Assembly (NCBI GenBank): GCA_036346375.1 | Contig: CM070520.1 | Span: 42,117,854 to 42,181,853, forward strand | From: Guadua angustifolia | Taxonomy: Eukaryota; Streptophyta; Magnoliopsida; Poales; Poaceae | Direction: 5' to 3' | DNA: 64,000 bases | In this document: piece after piece, positions 1 to 11,249 of the stretch | Layout of the letters: each line of letters starts with the position of its first letter | Numbering within the stretch: position 1 is the stretch's first letter | Notes under the pieces: model-generated | What the model was told of the DNA's origin: nothing | Seen by the model: only the letters and a program-made list of their open reading frames with translations | Database searches by the model: none | Translations under genes and position numbers: made by a program

Positions 1-330
1 GGAGCTCAGACGGTGATTCATTGGGTTCCATTACAAAAAGTGTTGCGCTCTCGAGCTGTCCATGTTTTGGACAGCCCACGGATGTGCGCTTGAGTACAGT
101 GGTCGTGACATGAGGATGTACGGGTTGGGATTCCGACGATATTTCCTTGTCGTTCTCCTAGTGCATAACATAAGTGGTACGCCGTACCCATCGTTGCACT
201 TGGAGAACCACCGATGCCCCCGGCTGCCCAGGAGAAGATTGTAAGTGACTTTTTTCTTTTCGCTACTCTACAGCTACTTCAACTGTGGCCGAGCTAATCC
301 ACTTCATATCTTATTTGTTTCACAGGATAC

Positions 331-1029
331 ATACAGTGCAGCCATGAAGGAGAAGCACGGTGCCGACTGTGACCCCTTGACCCTGCCGGTCGACCCTCTG
401 GTCATCTACGACCAGTTCGGTGGAGAAGTCATGGCAGGCTTGGCTTCATGGACTCGGTGGTGGCGCCCGACTCATACAGGGGCCAAGTCAGGGCACGTCG
501 ACAGCAGGCCGCCTCTTTCGCCAGTACACAGCTGGAAGCTCAGGCGAAGATGATCGTAGATTTGCAGCAGCAGAGGCAGGTGGAGCGAGAGGAGGATAGG
601 AGGCGGTACGAGGCCCTCTAGAGTCAGAACCTCTGGATGTTCAACTATATGCAGGTAATTAAGATTGTATACGTAGCTACGTTGTACTTACACGTTTCAG
701 ATGCTAACATATGATATCCATAGTCGTTGCAGGGGGCGGGACCCTCGGGCCAGCCGCAGATGCCACCTCCGCCGCCGTTCTTCATGCAGACGCTAACACC
801 GGGGGTAATGCATTTTGTTCCAGTTTTCGCTAACTATTCATACAAGCACACAAATGCACAAAAGTTTTGAAAATTATGGTTTCCTCTAATCTTGCAGGTG
901 TCCACCTCAACTGCGCCTGCTCCTGCGACGAATGCTCCGCAGGGAGGTGATTCCAGTGGCACAAGATCGGCCACAGATCAATTCATCGACGAGGTGTTTA
1001 CTGATCCTTTTGTTGGTCCACAGACTTAG
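331..1029 (+). pseudogene. CACTA element protein (Ptta/En/Spm-type), C-terminal exons, frameshifted
   Basis: Three exon-like stretches are visible. The first (about 331-654) reads as a lysine-rich start (MKEKHGADCDPLTLPVDP at 344), then a stretch ending DSVVAPDSYRGQVRARRQ, then a Gln/Arg-rich coiled-coil (QLEAQAKMIVDLQQQRQVER). This layout resembles the C-terminal region of plant Ptta/En/Spm proteins. The two halves are in different frames, so there is a frameshift near 430-445, and a TAG follows the coiled coil at about 619. A proline-rich exon follows at about 724-806, then a last exon at about 898-1029 ending at a TAG. Introns have plausible GT/AG borders. 1-240 may hold an earlier exon, which I could not assign. 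The family call rests on composition and context; the gene is not intact. Confidence 0.55.
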
Positions 1030-1329
1030 TTAGTTATTGCTTTTGTTGGTGGAATAGTTGTCATGTTGTACATAGACTTGTTGATTGTGAATGTGATGTA
1101 CTCTTTTGGTTTGTGAGCTAAATTTGTGAATTATTGATGCATTTTGCTATATGTACGTTTGTGATCAATTGTGAATTGTATCGATGAATGCGAATGTGGT
1201 AATGTGTGTGAAATTAGATGTTGTGATTGTTCTGGGCAATTGGGAATATAAAGCTGCTTTGGGAATGGGGTTTTATTGCGAGGTTAAATTGGATTTTTTA
1301 AATTCCTAGTATTTTTTCCTTTTTACAAC
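1030..1329 (+). other. CACTA 3' untranslated region
   Basis: AT-rich, T-biased sequence between the stop of the CACTA gene and the subterminal repeats. I see no coding potential. Confidence 0.5.
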
Positions 1330-1773
1330 TTTTGTCGTCACTATAGATATAGCCGGCGACACAAATAAACCAGCTGGTTGGAGCCAATCGATAGAGGTGC
1401 ATGTCATCAGCTATGGTCATAGCCGATGATACAGAGCGGGCAATTGTCTAGGCAGCCCATATGTAGCTGACGACATAGCTTGGGCAAGTGGGGCCCACGC
1501 GTCAGAGCGACGTCGCTGGGGGCGCGCCGTTATGCTGGGTATGTGTCGGCGGCTACATTAGGCCGCCGACACAGGCCTGGTTGACGGGGCCGGCCCAGGA
1601 TGCGCTAGGGTCGGCGGGGTTTATGTTAACCGCCGACACAGATGTGTTGTGTCGTCGACTCTGTGTCGAGGGACTTGTGTCATCGACTAGCCGACGACAC
1701 AATACTATGTCATCGGGAATGGTATCTGTGTCGTCAGTAAAAGCCGATGACAGTGATCAAGATCCTTGTAGTG
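1330..1773. repeat. CACTA subterminal repeat field and right terminal inverted repeat
   Basis: At least eight copies of a core close to GCCGACGACACA occur in direct and inverted orientation (for example around 1351, 1420, 1467, 1564, 1631, 1655, 1691 and 1743), followed by the terminal TTGTAGTG at 1766-1773. Such arrays in CACTA elements are binding sites for the element's own protein. Here the core is GC-rich and contains CG dinucleotides, so it is also a likely methylation target (inference). Confidence 0.7.
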
Positions 1774-2205
1774 CAAGTCAATCTATAACAATGTAAAGTT
1801 TAACTCTAGTTAATACATGCATACTAAAAGTAGAGCTCATAATGAACTCAAATGAATATATATGCACAAATAAATATGACATGAACCAATGTGCATATAT
1901 ATAATCAACATGTTACTTGGAGTTTACTATGCATTTGCACAAGAGGAATGCAATAACAAATATAGAAGGGATACCGAGATTGCATACCTTATCTTTGCTT
2001 ACCCATCCCACTTGATTTTCCTCTAAATACATGAGACTAATACTCAACTTGGCAATAAACATGTTAGTCTCATAGCAATATAATCATATTAGAGGTTTAT
2101 CATTTGTTAAGCACTAAGTTAAGCATTTACACAATTACATAGATTATCATTATATGCGTTTGTCATTAATCACCAAAATAACATAAGTGCCTAGATGCAC
2201 TTTCA
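1774..2205 (-). mobile_element. Copia (SIRE/Opie-type) LTR fragment, 5' end of LTR on the minus strand
   Basis: Read on the minus strand, the sequence starting at 2205 begins TGAAAGTGCATCTAGGCAC and continues into 'tttggtgattaatgac', the same opening as the LTR at 33553-34974. About 430 bp are present before the CACTA end cuts it off at 1774. The remainder presumably lies left of the CACTA element, outside the window. The 5 bases CTATG at 2206-2210 would be the target duplication. Confidence 0.7.
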
Positions 2206-2248
2206 CTATGTCAAATTCATATTTTATCGATGTAATGTGTGTTGTATG

Positions 2249-3595
2249 TGTTGGGGAACGCGGTATGCTACGCTAGCACAAATTAAAATTTCTACCACAT
2301 AACCAGGAAAGCTACTCGCAAGAAAGGGATCACAGATTGGATTACCACTAGGCAGCGATTCTGCGAATCCTTCGCGTTGGTGTAGTGGATCGTCCTCACG
2401 CGGATCGTCCTCGCCGTGGATCGTCCTCACGCGGATCATCCTCGCTGCGGTTCGTCCTCACCACGCCGCAGTAGCAGCAGCGTCACCACAGCAGTCCACA
2501 TGTCCCGGGATGGAACGGCGTGCAAACACCGTGTCGCTCAGCAGGGGCAATGAGAGGTGGAGGCTAGGGTTCTGGACGTGAACAACAACATGCACGCCCA
2601 CCCTTCTCCTCTCCTTATATAGCCACGCGACGAAACCCTAAACCAGGGCCCATCATCGCATTAAGCCCACGAGGTCCATTAATTACGGATCCAATCCGAA
2701 TTAATGCATCCCAGCCCGTTAAGTGTGTGACCCTGTAGGTTCATGTACATTTGGACATAGATTCGAAAAACCCTTTTTCCAATCCAATAGTAGTAGCGGT
2801 TCCTTGCGAGAACATGCCAACTCCCAAATGCATATGATCCGTCAGATAGAACCTTTCAAAAGTACTCATGTAATAATCCTTTTCCAAACTATATGAAGAT
2901 CAAACTCAAAGCGAGAAGTATGTCATCCTTGCGGTTCAATCCATCTCTCGTATCCGTGATATATTAATAAGTTGTGATTGACTTCTCAATCACGGCATGG
3001 CCATGCACTTCCTTAATCATATCACACGAGTGGCCTAGACATATATCTCAGATTACAAGTGGCAAATTCCATCTTGACTGCTCACTTCCCTCTGCATGTT
3101 TCATAGCAAACATGAAAGCTACCTTTATAACTATCCGGTAAGGAAATAGCGTTTGGTGGCCCCAAGGAAAACTATTACACATGTAGGGAATGTGACAATC
3201 TCAGGTCTAAGGATCATACATCCACTATGTATGAGATGCACAGATGACACATAAGAATGTAACATTCTCGCAGTGTCCTATTGCGGGTCTATCTAACCCA
3301 TGTTCTTCATCATGAGTTCACAATGTATTGATGATATCTCCATATCCTATGATCTATGAAACATAATCATCGATCAATACAGGTGCTGATCTATTCATCG
3401 TTGTCCTATACGATGATACCCGATCAGAGATACTTACAGAATTATATCAATAAGTAGAGAGTTTCATAAGGAAGTCACATACTTGCTGATCAATATAATG
3501 ATATACATTTATTGGACCAATAATCATATTATTATTCATAAGCATAGTCATGTTACAATCATCTATATGATTGCCTCAAGGGCATAACACCAACA
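2249..3595 (-). mobile_element. Solo LTR, Angela/BARE-type Copia, TSD GTATG
   Basis: Minus-strand LTR of 1347 bp. Its 5' end reads TGTTGGTGTTATGCCCTTGA and its 3' end CGTTCCCCAACA, matching the opening and close of Angela/BARE-class Copia LTRs of grasses. It is flanked by a perfect 5-bp duplication, GTATG, at 2244-2248 and 3596-3600. No internal region is present, so it is a solo LTR left by LTR-LTR recombination. A minus-strand TATA box (TATATAA) lies at 2615-2621. The flanks rejoin into the noncoding region upstream of PMD gene 1. Confidence 0.9.
2387..2462. repeat. 15-16 bp minisatellite inside the Angela-type LTR
   Basis: Five head-to-tail copies of a unit close to GGATCGTCCTCACGC (starts near 2387, 2402, 2418, 2433 and 2449), with one to three substitutions between copies. 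It lies in the transcribed end of the LTR. Confidence 0.8.
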
Positions 3596-3817
3596 GTATG
3601 AACTCTGTTTTTTACCTAATTGTAAGCAAGTTGCATGTAGTTGTGAATGTTGTGGCTTGATAAATTATTAAAATGTGTTTCGATCTATTGTTCTGATGCT
3701 TGTATAGTTTTTTGTATGCATTTGTTTCTACATATTGTTATGATGCTCGTATAGATTTTTATACACATCGTTTCTATATGCATTGTAATTAGAACTTTCT
3801 TTTTTTCTAATTTGCAG
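3596..3817 (+). other. Noncoding leader/intron upstream of PMD gene 1
   Basis: AT-rich sequence with partially repeated 'tgttctgatgcttgtatag' type motifs, ending in a pyrimidine tract and CAG at 3815-3817 that looks like a splice acceptor for the exon at 3818. No ORF. With 2206-2248 it forms the pre-insertion sequence around the Angela-type solo LTR. Confidence 0.5.
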
Positions 3818-4003
3818 GTATGGCTCACAGGATGAAGATGACGACTGGCCATTTGAGTTGCTAGATCTGATTGTTGATCGTCGTCACCGTGCCCACTTCG
3901 CCACTACCTTTCCAGAGGAGGGACAGGATCCTCTGGAGCTCTGTGTTCTACGATCGAGGACACCGCAGTACTCCTGGACGCTCAATCCTCGTTGGATCCC
4001 TAG
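3818..4003 (+). pseudogene. Plant mobile domain (PMD) gene 1, first recognisable exon
   Basis: One open frame of about 62 codons runs from the acceptor at 3817 to a GT donor at 4004. It begins with an acidic stretch (YGSQDEDDDWPFELLDLIVD) and ends LNPRWIPR. The same position in PMD gene 2 (37036-37201) reads PELLDQIMD and HIDPRWVP, so the two exons are paralogous. In PMD proteins this segment precedes the core 'LRASGLLPL...' block, which here lies 19.3 kb downstream at 23337. The intron between them holds the nested Copia and Gypsy. PMD proteins (MAIL/MAIN-like) occur both as plant nuclear proteins and as transposon-carried genes. The transposon context here suggests the latter. Confidence 0.7.
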
Positions 4004-4064
4004 GTAACATATTATTATTTACATATCTAAATATGTTTATCGTAGTATCATGATTTATATTAAC

Positions 4065-5466
4065 TATGAAATCATGTGCTGAAAAATTGGATGAGTAATA
4101 AAATTGGCTTTGCAAAGTGGTTGTGATCATGGCATGTGTTGTTTAAGATGTTGATTTGATATGCTAGTGATAGCATGATAATGGTTTTGCTTGATGCAAC
4201 GCGCTCGTGTGAGTGGTTGCATGGATAGACTTTGATAATGATTTTGCTTGATGCAATACGCTCATGTGAGTGGTTGCATGGATTGACCTTGAGTCAAATC
4301 GTGGACTTGTGCTCGAATTTGTTTCTTGTTTATTCATGTGCAGGTGTTGTTCGAGGGTGAACGTGGTCGATGATGGGACCGGAACTAGGTTCATGGAGGA
4401 ACTGAGGTTCGAGACTAGATTCAGGGAGGAATCGAGGTCTTGGTGGTCAAGGATGTCATGCGGGACATTTGGGCTAGAGAACATGTACATGGAGGCTGGT
4501 TAGTCACGTGAGTATGGCATGTGGGCTGTACAAGCGTGCAAGAGTTGTAATAGGCCATGTTTAGGCCAAGTTGAGATGTATACGAACTCTTTTCATGTTG
4601 GAAGTGGAGTTGTATTCAATCTCTTTATGTTTGCTCTGTATAAATAGGGGGAGGTGTCTCTTGTTTATGTAGAGAGCTAGGTTATAGGGTTTGTACTATT
4701 TTGTTTTGGAGTACTGTATCCAGATAAATAAAATCCTTCTTGCAAATCTGAGCATCTTGTGCATCGCGGCGTGAAGAAGAAAATCCTTGCAACTAGAAGT
4801 TTTTAGCGCTTGATTTTTATTCTACTGCAACGTAGTTGAAGCCAACAAAGGAGTCAGGCAACTAGAAGAATTTGAAGAGCTCTCAACACCTTGAGTTATT
4901 TTTAGTCCGACGCAGATTGGAGCATCGACTGAAGTTTTGTCCGTCACAGCAGTCACGAAGTTCATCACGGAGTTCGGTCTCTTGCAAAGGTATCATCTGA
5001 TGAAGGTAATATCTTAAGATCCATAGGTCCGATCGAGTTGATTCTTTTTGGGTTAGCTTTGGAATTGAATCTAGTTTCTACAGTTAAAATTTCGCATCAA
5101 TCTAATGGTTAGATCTTTAGAAATTACTGTTTTAGTGAACATATATCAAACTATTTTTTGAACTGGTCGCCAGACTACTCGGCCATTACTAAAACTGGTC
5201 TCCTGACTGTTCTACTGGTCGCCCGACTGCTCTCCAATTGCTCTACTGGTTGCCCGACTGCTCTCCAACTGCTCTACTGGTCTCCCGACTGCTCTTCAAC
5301 TGCGTGAATTGGTCTCCCGACTATTCGCCGACTGCGTGAACTGGTCTCCAATCAATTTGAGTTTAAATTGGGGTGTGTTAGAAAAAATCATCAAAAATTT
5401 GATATTAGCTTCCGCGCAATCATTCACCCCCCTCTGATTGCGGCGTTAGTATATTTCGATCCTACA
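4065..5466 (+). repeat. Copia-1 5' LTR
   Basis: 1402 bp, beginning TATGAAATCATGTGCTG and ending CGATCCTACA. A TATA box (TATAAATAG) is at 4639-4647 and a poly(A) signal AATAAA at 4727-4732. Between 5150 and 5350 is a cluster of short repeats close to ACTGGTCGCCCGACTGCTC. The terminal bases look like TA...CA rather than TG...CA (see findings). Confidence 0.93.
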
Positions 5467-5468
5467 AG

Positions 5469-5480
5469 TGGTATCAGAGC
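5469..5480 (+). promoter_or_regulatory. Copia-1 primer-binding site (initiator tRNA-Met)
   Basis: TGGTATCAGAGC, two bases after the 5' LTR, is the standard complement of the 3' end of initiator tRNA-Met used by plant Copia elements to prime minus-strand DNA synthesis. Confidence 0.92.
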
Positions 5481-5525
5481 CAAGTTTTTCTAATTAATCT
5501 TAACCGGTGATTAGAAACCATAGCG

Positions 5526-5829
5526 ATGGATAGGTATTCAACAAAACTTTGTGTTTTCGATGGTGTTGATTTTCAGTTTTGGAAAGCAAAGATGGAGGCA
5601 TACATTCAAACTCAGGGCTTTGCAATGTGGGAGAAGATATACAAGCCATATCAAGTTCCTGAGAATGATCAAGTCAATGAAATCAATCAAGCACATGTTG
5701 AAGCAAATAGCAAAGCACGGAATTTGATCATCCAAGGATTGGGACGAAGTGACTTCAACCGCGTGATCCATCTCAAGTCTGCATATGAGGTATGAAAATC
5801 TCTTTGTGATTATCATGAGGGATCTAACA
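5526..5829 (+). pseudogene. Copia-1 gag, 5' portion (interrupted)
   Basis: Starts at ATG 5526 and reads MDRYSTKLCVFDGVDFQFWK, the typical opening of SIRE-type Copia Gag (DUF4219/UBN2-like) with the F-DG-F-W pattern. The frame stops at TGA 5793-5795. The same frame continues convincingly after it (KSLCDYHEG), so this is a Trp (TGG) to stop (TGA) change. At 5830-5834 the frame is cut by the insertion of the Tat Gypsy and resumes at 17043. Gag forms the virus-like particle in the cytoplasm. Confidence 0.88.
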
Positions 5830-5834
5830 CTATC

Positions 5835-6508
5835 TAACGAGGGCTGGGCGTCCTTGACCGCCAACAGTAGCGATCAACGGACCCCAAGCTCGGGAGGCCC
5901 GACCACGACTGGCAGGCGTGTCGAGGCGCTTCGACCTAGAGCGCTACTGACCCGACGACTGGCTCAAGACGCGACCATGAGCTCGGGTAGGCTCTCGTTC
6001 AAAGCCGTAGTCCACCCTTGGATTTCGGATCGTGCATTTGACTGGCGGTTGCCAAAGCGCGGGTCGTGGGGATGAAGCAGTCGTGCAACAAGTCGGGCGA
6101 TTCTTGCCGACCCTCAACGTGCATGAAGGCCACTTCCCGGGAATCTCTCCAATCCGTTGCGTACAGAGGAGGTATAAGACCAAGGATGCGCAGTCTCTCG
6201 GAGGACATGAAGACAACGCACAACACGCCATAGCTCGAGCTTAGACATAGCCATTGTTGAACTTGAGCTGTAATACACCCTTGTACTCAGAAATAGCTAA
6301 GAATACTACCGCAAGGCGACTGGAGTAGAGCTTTTACCTCCACAGGGGCTCGAACCAGTATAAATCTCGGCCTCACGCTCATTGTCGTCTTGCTCCGACC
6401 ATCGCCACGTCCACTCCATTCCTCCGTTTGAGCAAAGCGCAGCTCGGGTCCCGTATCACACTAACCCCCCATCTCATTTCTTGCGGTTGGCGATCCCGAT
6501 CATCGACA
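5835..6508 (+). repeat. Tat Gypsy 5' LTR
   Basis: 674 bp. Starts TAACGAGGGCTGGGCGTCC (the 3' copy has TGACGAGG, so the terminal TG has become TA) and ends GATCATCGACA. TATA-like sequences occur at about 6172 and 6358. The first half is strongly diverged from the 3' LTR, whereas the last 400 bp are about 98% identical by eye. Confidence 0.92.
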
Positions 6509-6510
6509 GC

Positions 6511-6525
6511 TGGCACCCACCGTGG
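6511..6525 (+). promoter_or_regulatory. Tat Gypsy primer-binding site (putative)
   Basis: TGGCACCCACCGTGG begins two bases after the 5' LTR, where the primer-binding site is expected. I could not assign the tRNA with confidence. Confidence 0.6.
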
Positions 6526-8169
6526 AGCCCGATTGCTTCGCTCATTCGCAGGAACGACATCAAGATCCCAGGAGCATGGCGCACTTCGTTGATGGACTTT
6601 CCTCGAGCGTGGATTCGGGCGCGGACTCCGACTCCGCATCCCTATTTTCGCCTTCGCCACCACCACTCGAGCAGCACATTCTGATGGCAGACGGTCATGG
6701 CACGGAGGGAGATACGGATGACCGTGATCCGCAGACCCCTGAAGACGCTCTCCGGATGGTGCATGTCGCCATCAACCAAGTCATAACCGCCCTCGTGGAG
6801 GATCGAGAGAAGGTGGCGCGTCTTGGGCCACCAGGCTCCTCTCTCGGGGGCGCCTCGCTTATCGCCGGGTCATATTTGATCCCAATAGAGGCGAGGTCGG
6901 AGCTCTTTGGCCGAGCCCTAGCCAAAGTGCTCGATCGGGCTACGACCGAGGTCATGCCTCCGCAGCACCGAAGTCAGCAATTAGGGACCCGCTCCCAGAA
7001 AAGTGATGACAACTCGTCGCGCCATCGCCTACGCACCCGTCGGACGCCTCCCGCGCAGGAGGCGCCCTCTCACCAGCAGCAGGCTCGGGACGGGGCTTTG
7101 ACGCAGCCGCCGCCGCGTCCTGCGAGCCTTGCATCAGCGAGGTCGGCCCGAGCCAAGCCGACAAACTCGAGTCGGCCGTGAGCGGTCCGAGGGCCTCTCC
7201 CAAGCGTTCCGCCCAAGCGCGTAGGGTCGGGACCGCTGCGTTACCTACGGTGATTCCGTGCCCAAAGATCGTGGTCGTTTCACCGAAGGTCGGGCCACCG
7301 AGGCGACCTCGACTCCGAATCCGGCGGCGAAATAGGACCTTGCCACGACGACCACACCGGCAAGACCGTGTCCGACCTATGGCTGCGTGGCGTATTCTGA
7401 CGGCCTTCATCGCGTGCGGTGGCTAGCTCGGTTCAAGCCCACGCTGATCGAGCATTTTGACGGGACCAAGAACCCCGATGAATTCTTGTCTATCTACTCG
7501 ACCGCTATCCTGGCGGCCGGGGGCGACGAGCTTGTCATGGCCAATTACCTCCCGACCGTCCTGGACGGTGCCGCGTGAACCTGGCTCTTTATCCAGAAGC
7601 CTGGTTCCTTCAGGTCGTGGCGCCAAATCCAGAGCGCCCTCCTCTCCAACTTCCAGAGTTGTTACGAGCGGCCGGGGAGGGAGAAAGACCTGGACCGCGT
7701 CATTTAGGGCAAGGGCGAGCCGCTCTGCGACTTTGTGCGGCGATTCATCCACACGATGAACCTGATCCTGAGCATCTCTGACGAGGCCGTCATCAAAGGC
7801 TTCAAGTTCGGAGTCCGCGATCGGTGCCTCACCGAAGACCTAGAGATCACCTCGCGCCTCAGTGTCAACAAGCTGTTCCGTATGGCGGAATGGTACGTAG
7901 ATGCGGATGATGCAGTCCGCTGGAAACGTGACAACGATCAAGGTAAGCTTGGTCTATGTCCCACAGAGGCCGGCCCGTCTAACTCCAAGGGCGCCGACCA
8001 CGGCACCGCCACCAAGAAGCGGAAGCGCGATCGCAGGGGTGGCGGAGGGCTGCCGCGAGTGATCGTTTCAGCTGATGGCCAGCGTGAGGTCCTTGAGGTC
8101 CGAGATCAAGCTCGGGAGGGATCCAAACCTCGCCAAGGTCGGCCTCGACCTCGCCAGCGTATGAACTAG
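6522..8169 (+). pseudogene. Tat Gypsy gag, broken
   Basis: A basic, Ser/Pro-rich N-terminal part (6522-7181) is followed, in another frame, by a retrotransposon-gag core: FKPTLIEHFDGTKNPDEFLS near 7430-7500, then a block with GKGEPLCDFVRRFIHTMN near 7708-7760, and a basic tail with KKRKRDRRGGGG near 8012-8045. Stops in the core frame occur at about 7576 (a Trp codon changed to TGA), about 7705 and 8167. At least one frameshift separates the N-terminal part. There is no clear zinc knuckle, which is common in this lineage. The product would be a capsid protein. Confidence 0.8.
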
Positions 8170-8399
8170 CCCAAAGAGGAGGGCGACGACCGGACCCGGT
8201 GGGCGATGCTTTCGGCCGTAGGGGGCGAGGCGCCGGGATATGGCGGCAAAGTTACACTGTTTCATAGGGCGACCACCACGACCTGCGGACTGCGCAGGCT
8301 TGGCAAAGCAGGCTGGAGGCCTTCTATGTTGGGCAAGGTGAGATGCCCGTGCTCCCGAAGGATGACGACCAACCAGACAGGGTGAACGCTAGCACGGAG

Positions 8400-8983
8400 C
8401 ACGGCGACCTCGATCTAGAGTTCCAGCAGGGCGAGCGCCGGATCGATGTCATCTTCGACGGCTCGTCGGCTTACCAGTCCAGGCGTGAGGTCAAGGCCGC
8501 CGCGTGAACCATCTACCAGGTCGCCACTGGGAAGCCCGTCGAGCAACACTGCAAGTGGGCTGGGGCCACCATCACCTTCTCTCCAGAAGACACTCTCCAA
8601 GGTATGGCCCGAGACCTGAAGACTGCCTTGGTCGTGACACCGACCATCAGCAATACTGTGGTCGGGCGCGTCATGGTCGGCGGCAATGACTCTGCTCTTA
8701 ACTTGCTGCGGCAGAGCGCTTGACCGGATCACGATTCCCGGTCGAAGGTCAAGAGCATCGCCATACCCTTCTTCGGGATCGTTCCCGGGAGCTCGACCAT
8801 CCCCCTGGGCAGGTGGTCTTGCCCGTGACCTTCGGCGGCTCGGACAACTTCCGCACCGAACTGATCACCTTCGAGGTGGTCGAGGGTGACCTCCCGTACA
8901 ACGCCATCCTCGGGCGGCCTGCCTTGGTCAATTTTATGGTGGCCAACCATTATGGCCATCGATGTATGAAGTCGCTCGGCTAG
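8400..8983 (+). pseudogene. Tat Gypsy protease region, degenerate
   Basis: Reads VIFDGSSAYQSRREVKAAA upstream, then the retropepsin block. The segment with RVMVGGNDSALNLL stands where the family usually has an Asp-Gly-Gly-Ser active site, so the catalytic Asp-Ser/Thr-Gly is lost. The C-terminal signature PYNAILGRPALVNFMV (about 8897-8940) is clear. Stops at about 8504 and 8719, and a TAG at about 8981. Confidence 0.75.
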
Positions 8984-9206
8984 CAGCATCATCACCGTGC
9001 GAGGCGATTTGCAGGCGGCACATGGATGCGAGACCAAGGCCTTGGCTCTTGCTAGCCTGCTGCCCCAGCGCGGTCCGAAAGTGACGGTGAAGAATGCTCG
9101 CCAGAAGGCGGCGATCCAGCCCAGTGGGGCGACGAAGGCCGTGCCGCTCGAGGAGAGCGACCCGACCAAGTGCATCCACGTCTCGGCCGAGCTGAGTTCC
9201 AAATAG

Positions 9207-10480
9207 GAACTCGAGCTCGTCACCTTCCTTCGCGCCAACAAGGGTATATTCGCTTGGGAACCCGCGGACATGCCCGACGTTCCGAGGGAGGTGATCGAGC
9301 ACAAGTTGCAGGTGAGATCCGTTTCTCGACCTATGTGCCAGAAGTTGCGTCGCTTCTCCCCGGAGAAGGTCGCGGTCATCAAGGAGAACCTTGACAAGCT
9401 CTTGAAGGCCGGCTTCATCCGCGAGATTGACTACTCGAATGGTGGCGGCCGGTCATCGTCTGCGTAAGAAAGGGGAAAGTGGAGAATGTGCGTCGACCAC
9501 ACGGAGTTGAACTCGGCTTGCCCGAAGGACAACTTCCCGCTTCCGCTCATCGACCAGATCATCGACTCCACCGCAAATGCCAAGATGCTGAGCTTCTTAG
9601 ATGCTTACTCGGGATACCACCAGATCAAGCTAGCGGTTGACGACGAGAGCAAGACATCCTTCATCACGCCGTTTGGCACCTATTGCTATACGACCATGTC
9701 GTTTGGTCTGCGCAATGCGGGGGCCACGTTTCAGTGTCTGATGACCAAGACATTCGAACTTCACATCAGGCAAAACCTGGAGGTCTACGTGGACGACATC
9801 ATCATCAATAGCCCCTCCGATGGCGACCACGTTCGCGACCTTGAGGAAACCTTCGCCAACCTGAACAGACACAAGATCAAGCTCAACCCCGAGAAGTGCG
9901 TGTTCGACGTGGCGTCGGGGAAGGTGCTCGACTACATGATCGGGGGCTTGGGGGTTGGCCCGAATCCGGAGAAGATCGAAGCGATCGAGAAGATGGCGTC
10001 CCCAACCTCGATCAAGCAGGTGCAGAGCCTCACCAGCCGCATGGCCGCACTCAGCAGATTCATTTCGAGGCTCGGCGAGTGTGGGCTTCCATTCTTCCGA
10101 ACTCTACGCAAGCACGGGGGCTTCGAGTGGACTCCAGAGGCGCAGCGGTCCTTTGACGACTTGAAGGTATACCTGTCATCCCCACCCCTCCTTACAACGC
10201 CACAACCTGGCGAGAGGTTGCTGCTCTACCTCGCGGCCACCACCCATGCCGTCGATCTTTGTCTGAGTGGCGGGCAGGGTCTCAGAAGACCCAATTTATT
10301 ATGTCAGTGAGGTCTTGCATAGCCCGAAGGAGCGCTACCCGCAGGTATAGAAGCTGTTGTATGCTCTCCTCATGGCTTCGTGCAAGCTCCGACACTATTT
10401 CCAGGCGCACTCTGTAGTCGTCCCGAGCGACTTCCCACTCGGGGATATCCTGAGGAACCCAGAGGGTGGCGGATGAATCG
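9207..10480 (+). pseudogene. Tat Gypsy reverse transcriptase and RT-linked RNase H
   Basis: The first part (9210-9467) ends with LLKAGFIREIDYSN. After a frameshift at about 9435-9486, the main RT frame (9486-10310) carries KMLSFLDAYSGYHQI, FGLRNAGATFQ and the catalytic YVDD at 9786-9797. FEWTPEAQRSFDDLK at about 10127 starts the connection/RNase H region, which then shifts frame near 10280 and carries a TAG at about 10348 and a TGA at about 10474. RT copies the element RNA in the particle. The catalytic Asp pair is intact, but the gene is broken. Confidence 0.9.
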
Positions 10481-10489
10481 CCAAATGGG

Positions 10490-11030
10490 CCATGGAGTTG
10501 GCGGCGTTCGACGTCCAGGTCGTGGCTCGGACGGCCATAAAGTCGCAAGTGCTCGCCGACTTCGTGGTCGAGCAGACGTCGCAACCCGCTCACGAACTTC
10601 AGGTTGAGGAGGAGAAGCCCTGGGTCATGTTCTTCGACGGCTCAAGGTCCTTCAAGCGCTCGGGGGCTGGGATCCTTATCCTTACCCCACGCGGCGACCA
10701 GTTGAGGTACATGGTTCGTTTCGGTTTTCCAGCGACCAACAATGTGGCAGAGTATGAAGCCCTCCTCGCGGGCTTACGAGCCTGCAAGGCATTGGGCGTG
10801 CGTCGACTGGTTGTGAAGGGCGACTCCCAGCTCGTCGTCAACCAGTTCAACAAGGACTACCAGTGCTCGGGAGACTCGATGGCAAAGTACCTCGCCGAGG
10901 TGCGCAAGATGGAGAAGTGGTTCCAGAAGTTGGAGCTCAGCACATCCCGGGAGGGACAACTCAAAGTCGCGGACTTCCTCTCCAAACTCGGCTCCTCCGA
11001 CGGCGATATCCCCCGACGTCATCACGAGAC
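10490..11030 (+). pseudogene. Tat Gypsy second (archaeal-type) RNase H domain
   Basis: A distinct RNase H-like domain follows the RT-linked one. It has VLADFVVEQT as the linker, then the Asp of VMFFDGSRSFKRSGAG, the Glu of NNVAEYEALLAGLRACKALG, the Asp of VVKGDSQLVVNQFN, and KVADFLSKLGSS at the end. A second, plant-acquired RNase H (aRNH) between RT and integrase is a known mark of Tat elements. The catalytic D-E-D set appears preserved in one open frame (10492-11016 of a frame running to 11481). Confidence 0.85.
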
Positions 11031-11249
11031 GGCTGGCGCCCGTCGATCTCCGATCAAGAGGTCATGCTCGGCGTGGTCGAAGGTATCCCCTCGGGCGAGC
11101 CCATCCATAATTTCCTTGCAAGGCGACACGCCACCCGACCCGCCGAGAGGAGCGAGATCAGCGGCAGGCGAGCTTGTACACACTCGTGGGCGGCACGCTC
11201 TGGCGGAATGTTTCCGGCGTCCCCGACGATGCATCTCTGCGGAGGAGGT

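Larger units (their letters stand above)
1..1773 (+). mobile_element. CACTA (En/Spm) transposon, 3' end, left part outside window
   Basis: The right terminus reads TTGTAGTG at 1766-1773, the inverse of the CACTACAA end that defines CACTA transposons. Upstream of it lies a field of short GC-rich repeats in both orientations (about 1336-1755), as expected for subterminal transposase-binding sites. Further upstream are exons that look like the C-terminal part of the second CACTA protein. The next three bases (CAA, 1774-1776) are the candidate 3-bp target duplication, but the other end is off the window. The right side abuts a Copia LTR fragment, so the CACTA element probably inserted into that LTR. 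Confidence 0.8.

Noticed and set aside
5469..5480. tRNA-like matches at the primer-binding sites
   Set aside because: Only 12 bases complementary to the 3' end of tRNA-Met; not tRNA genes.
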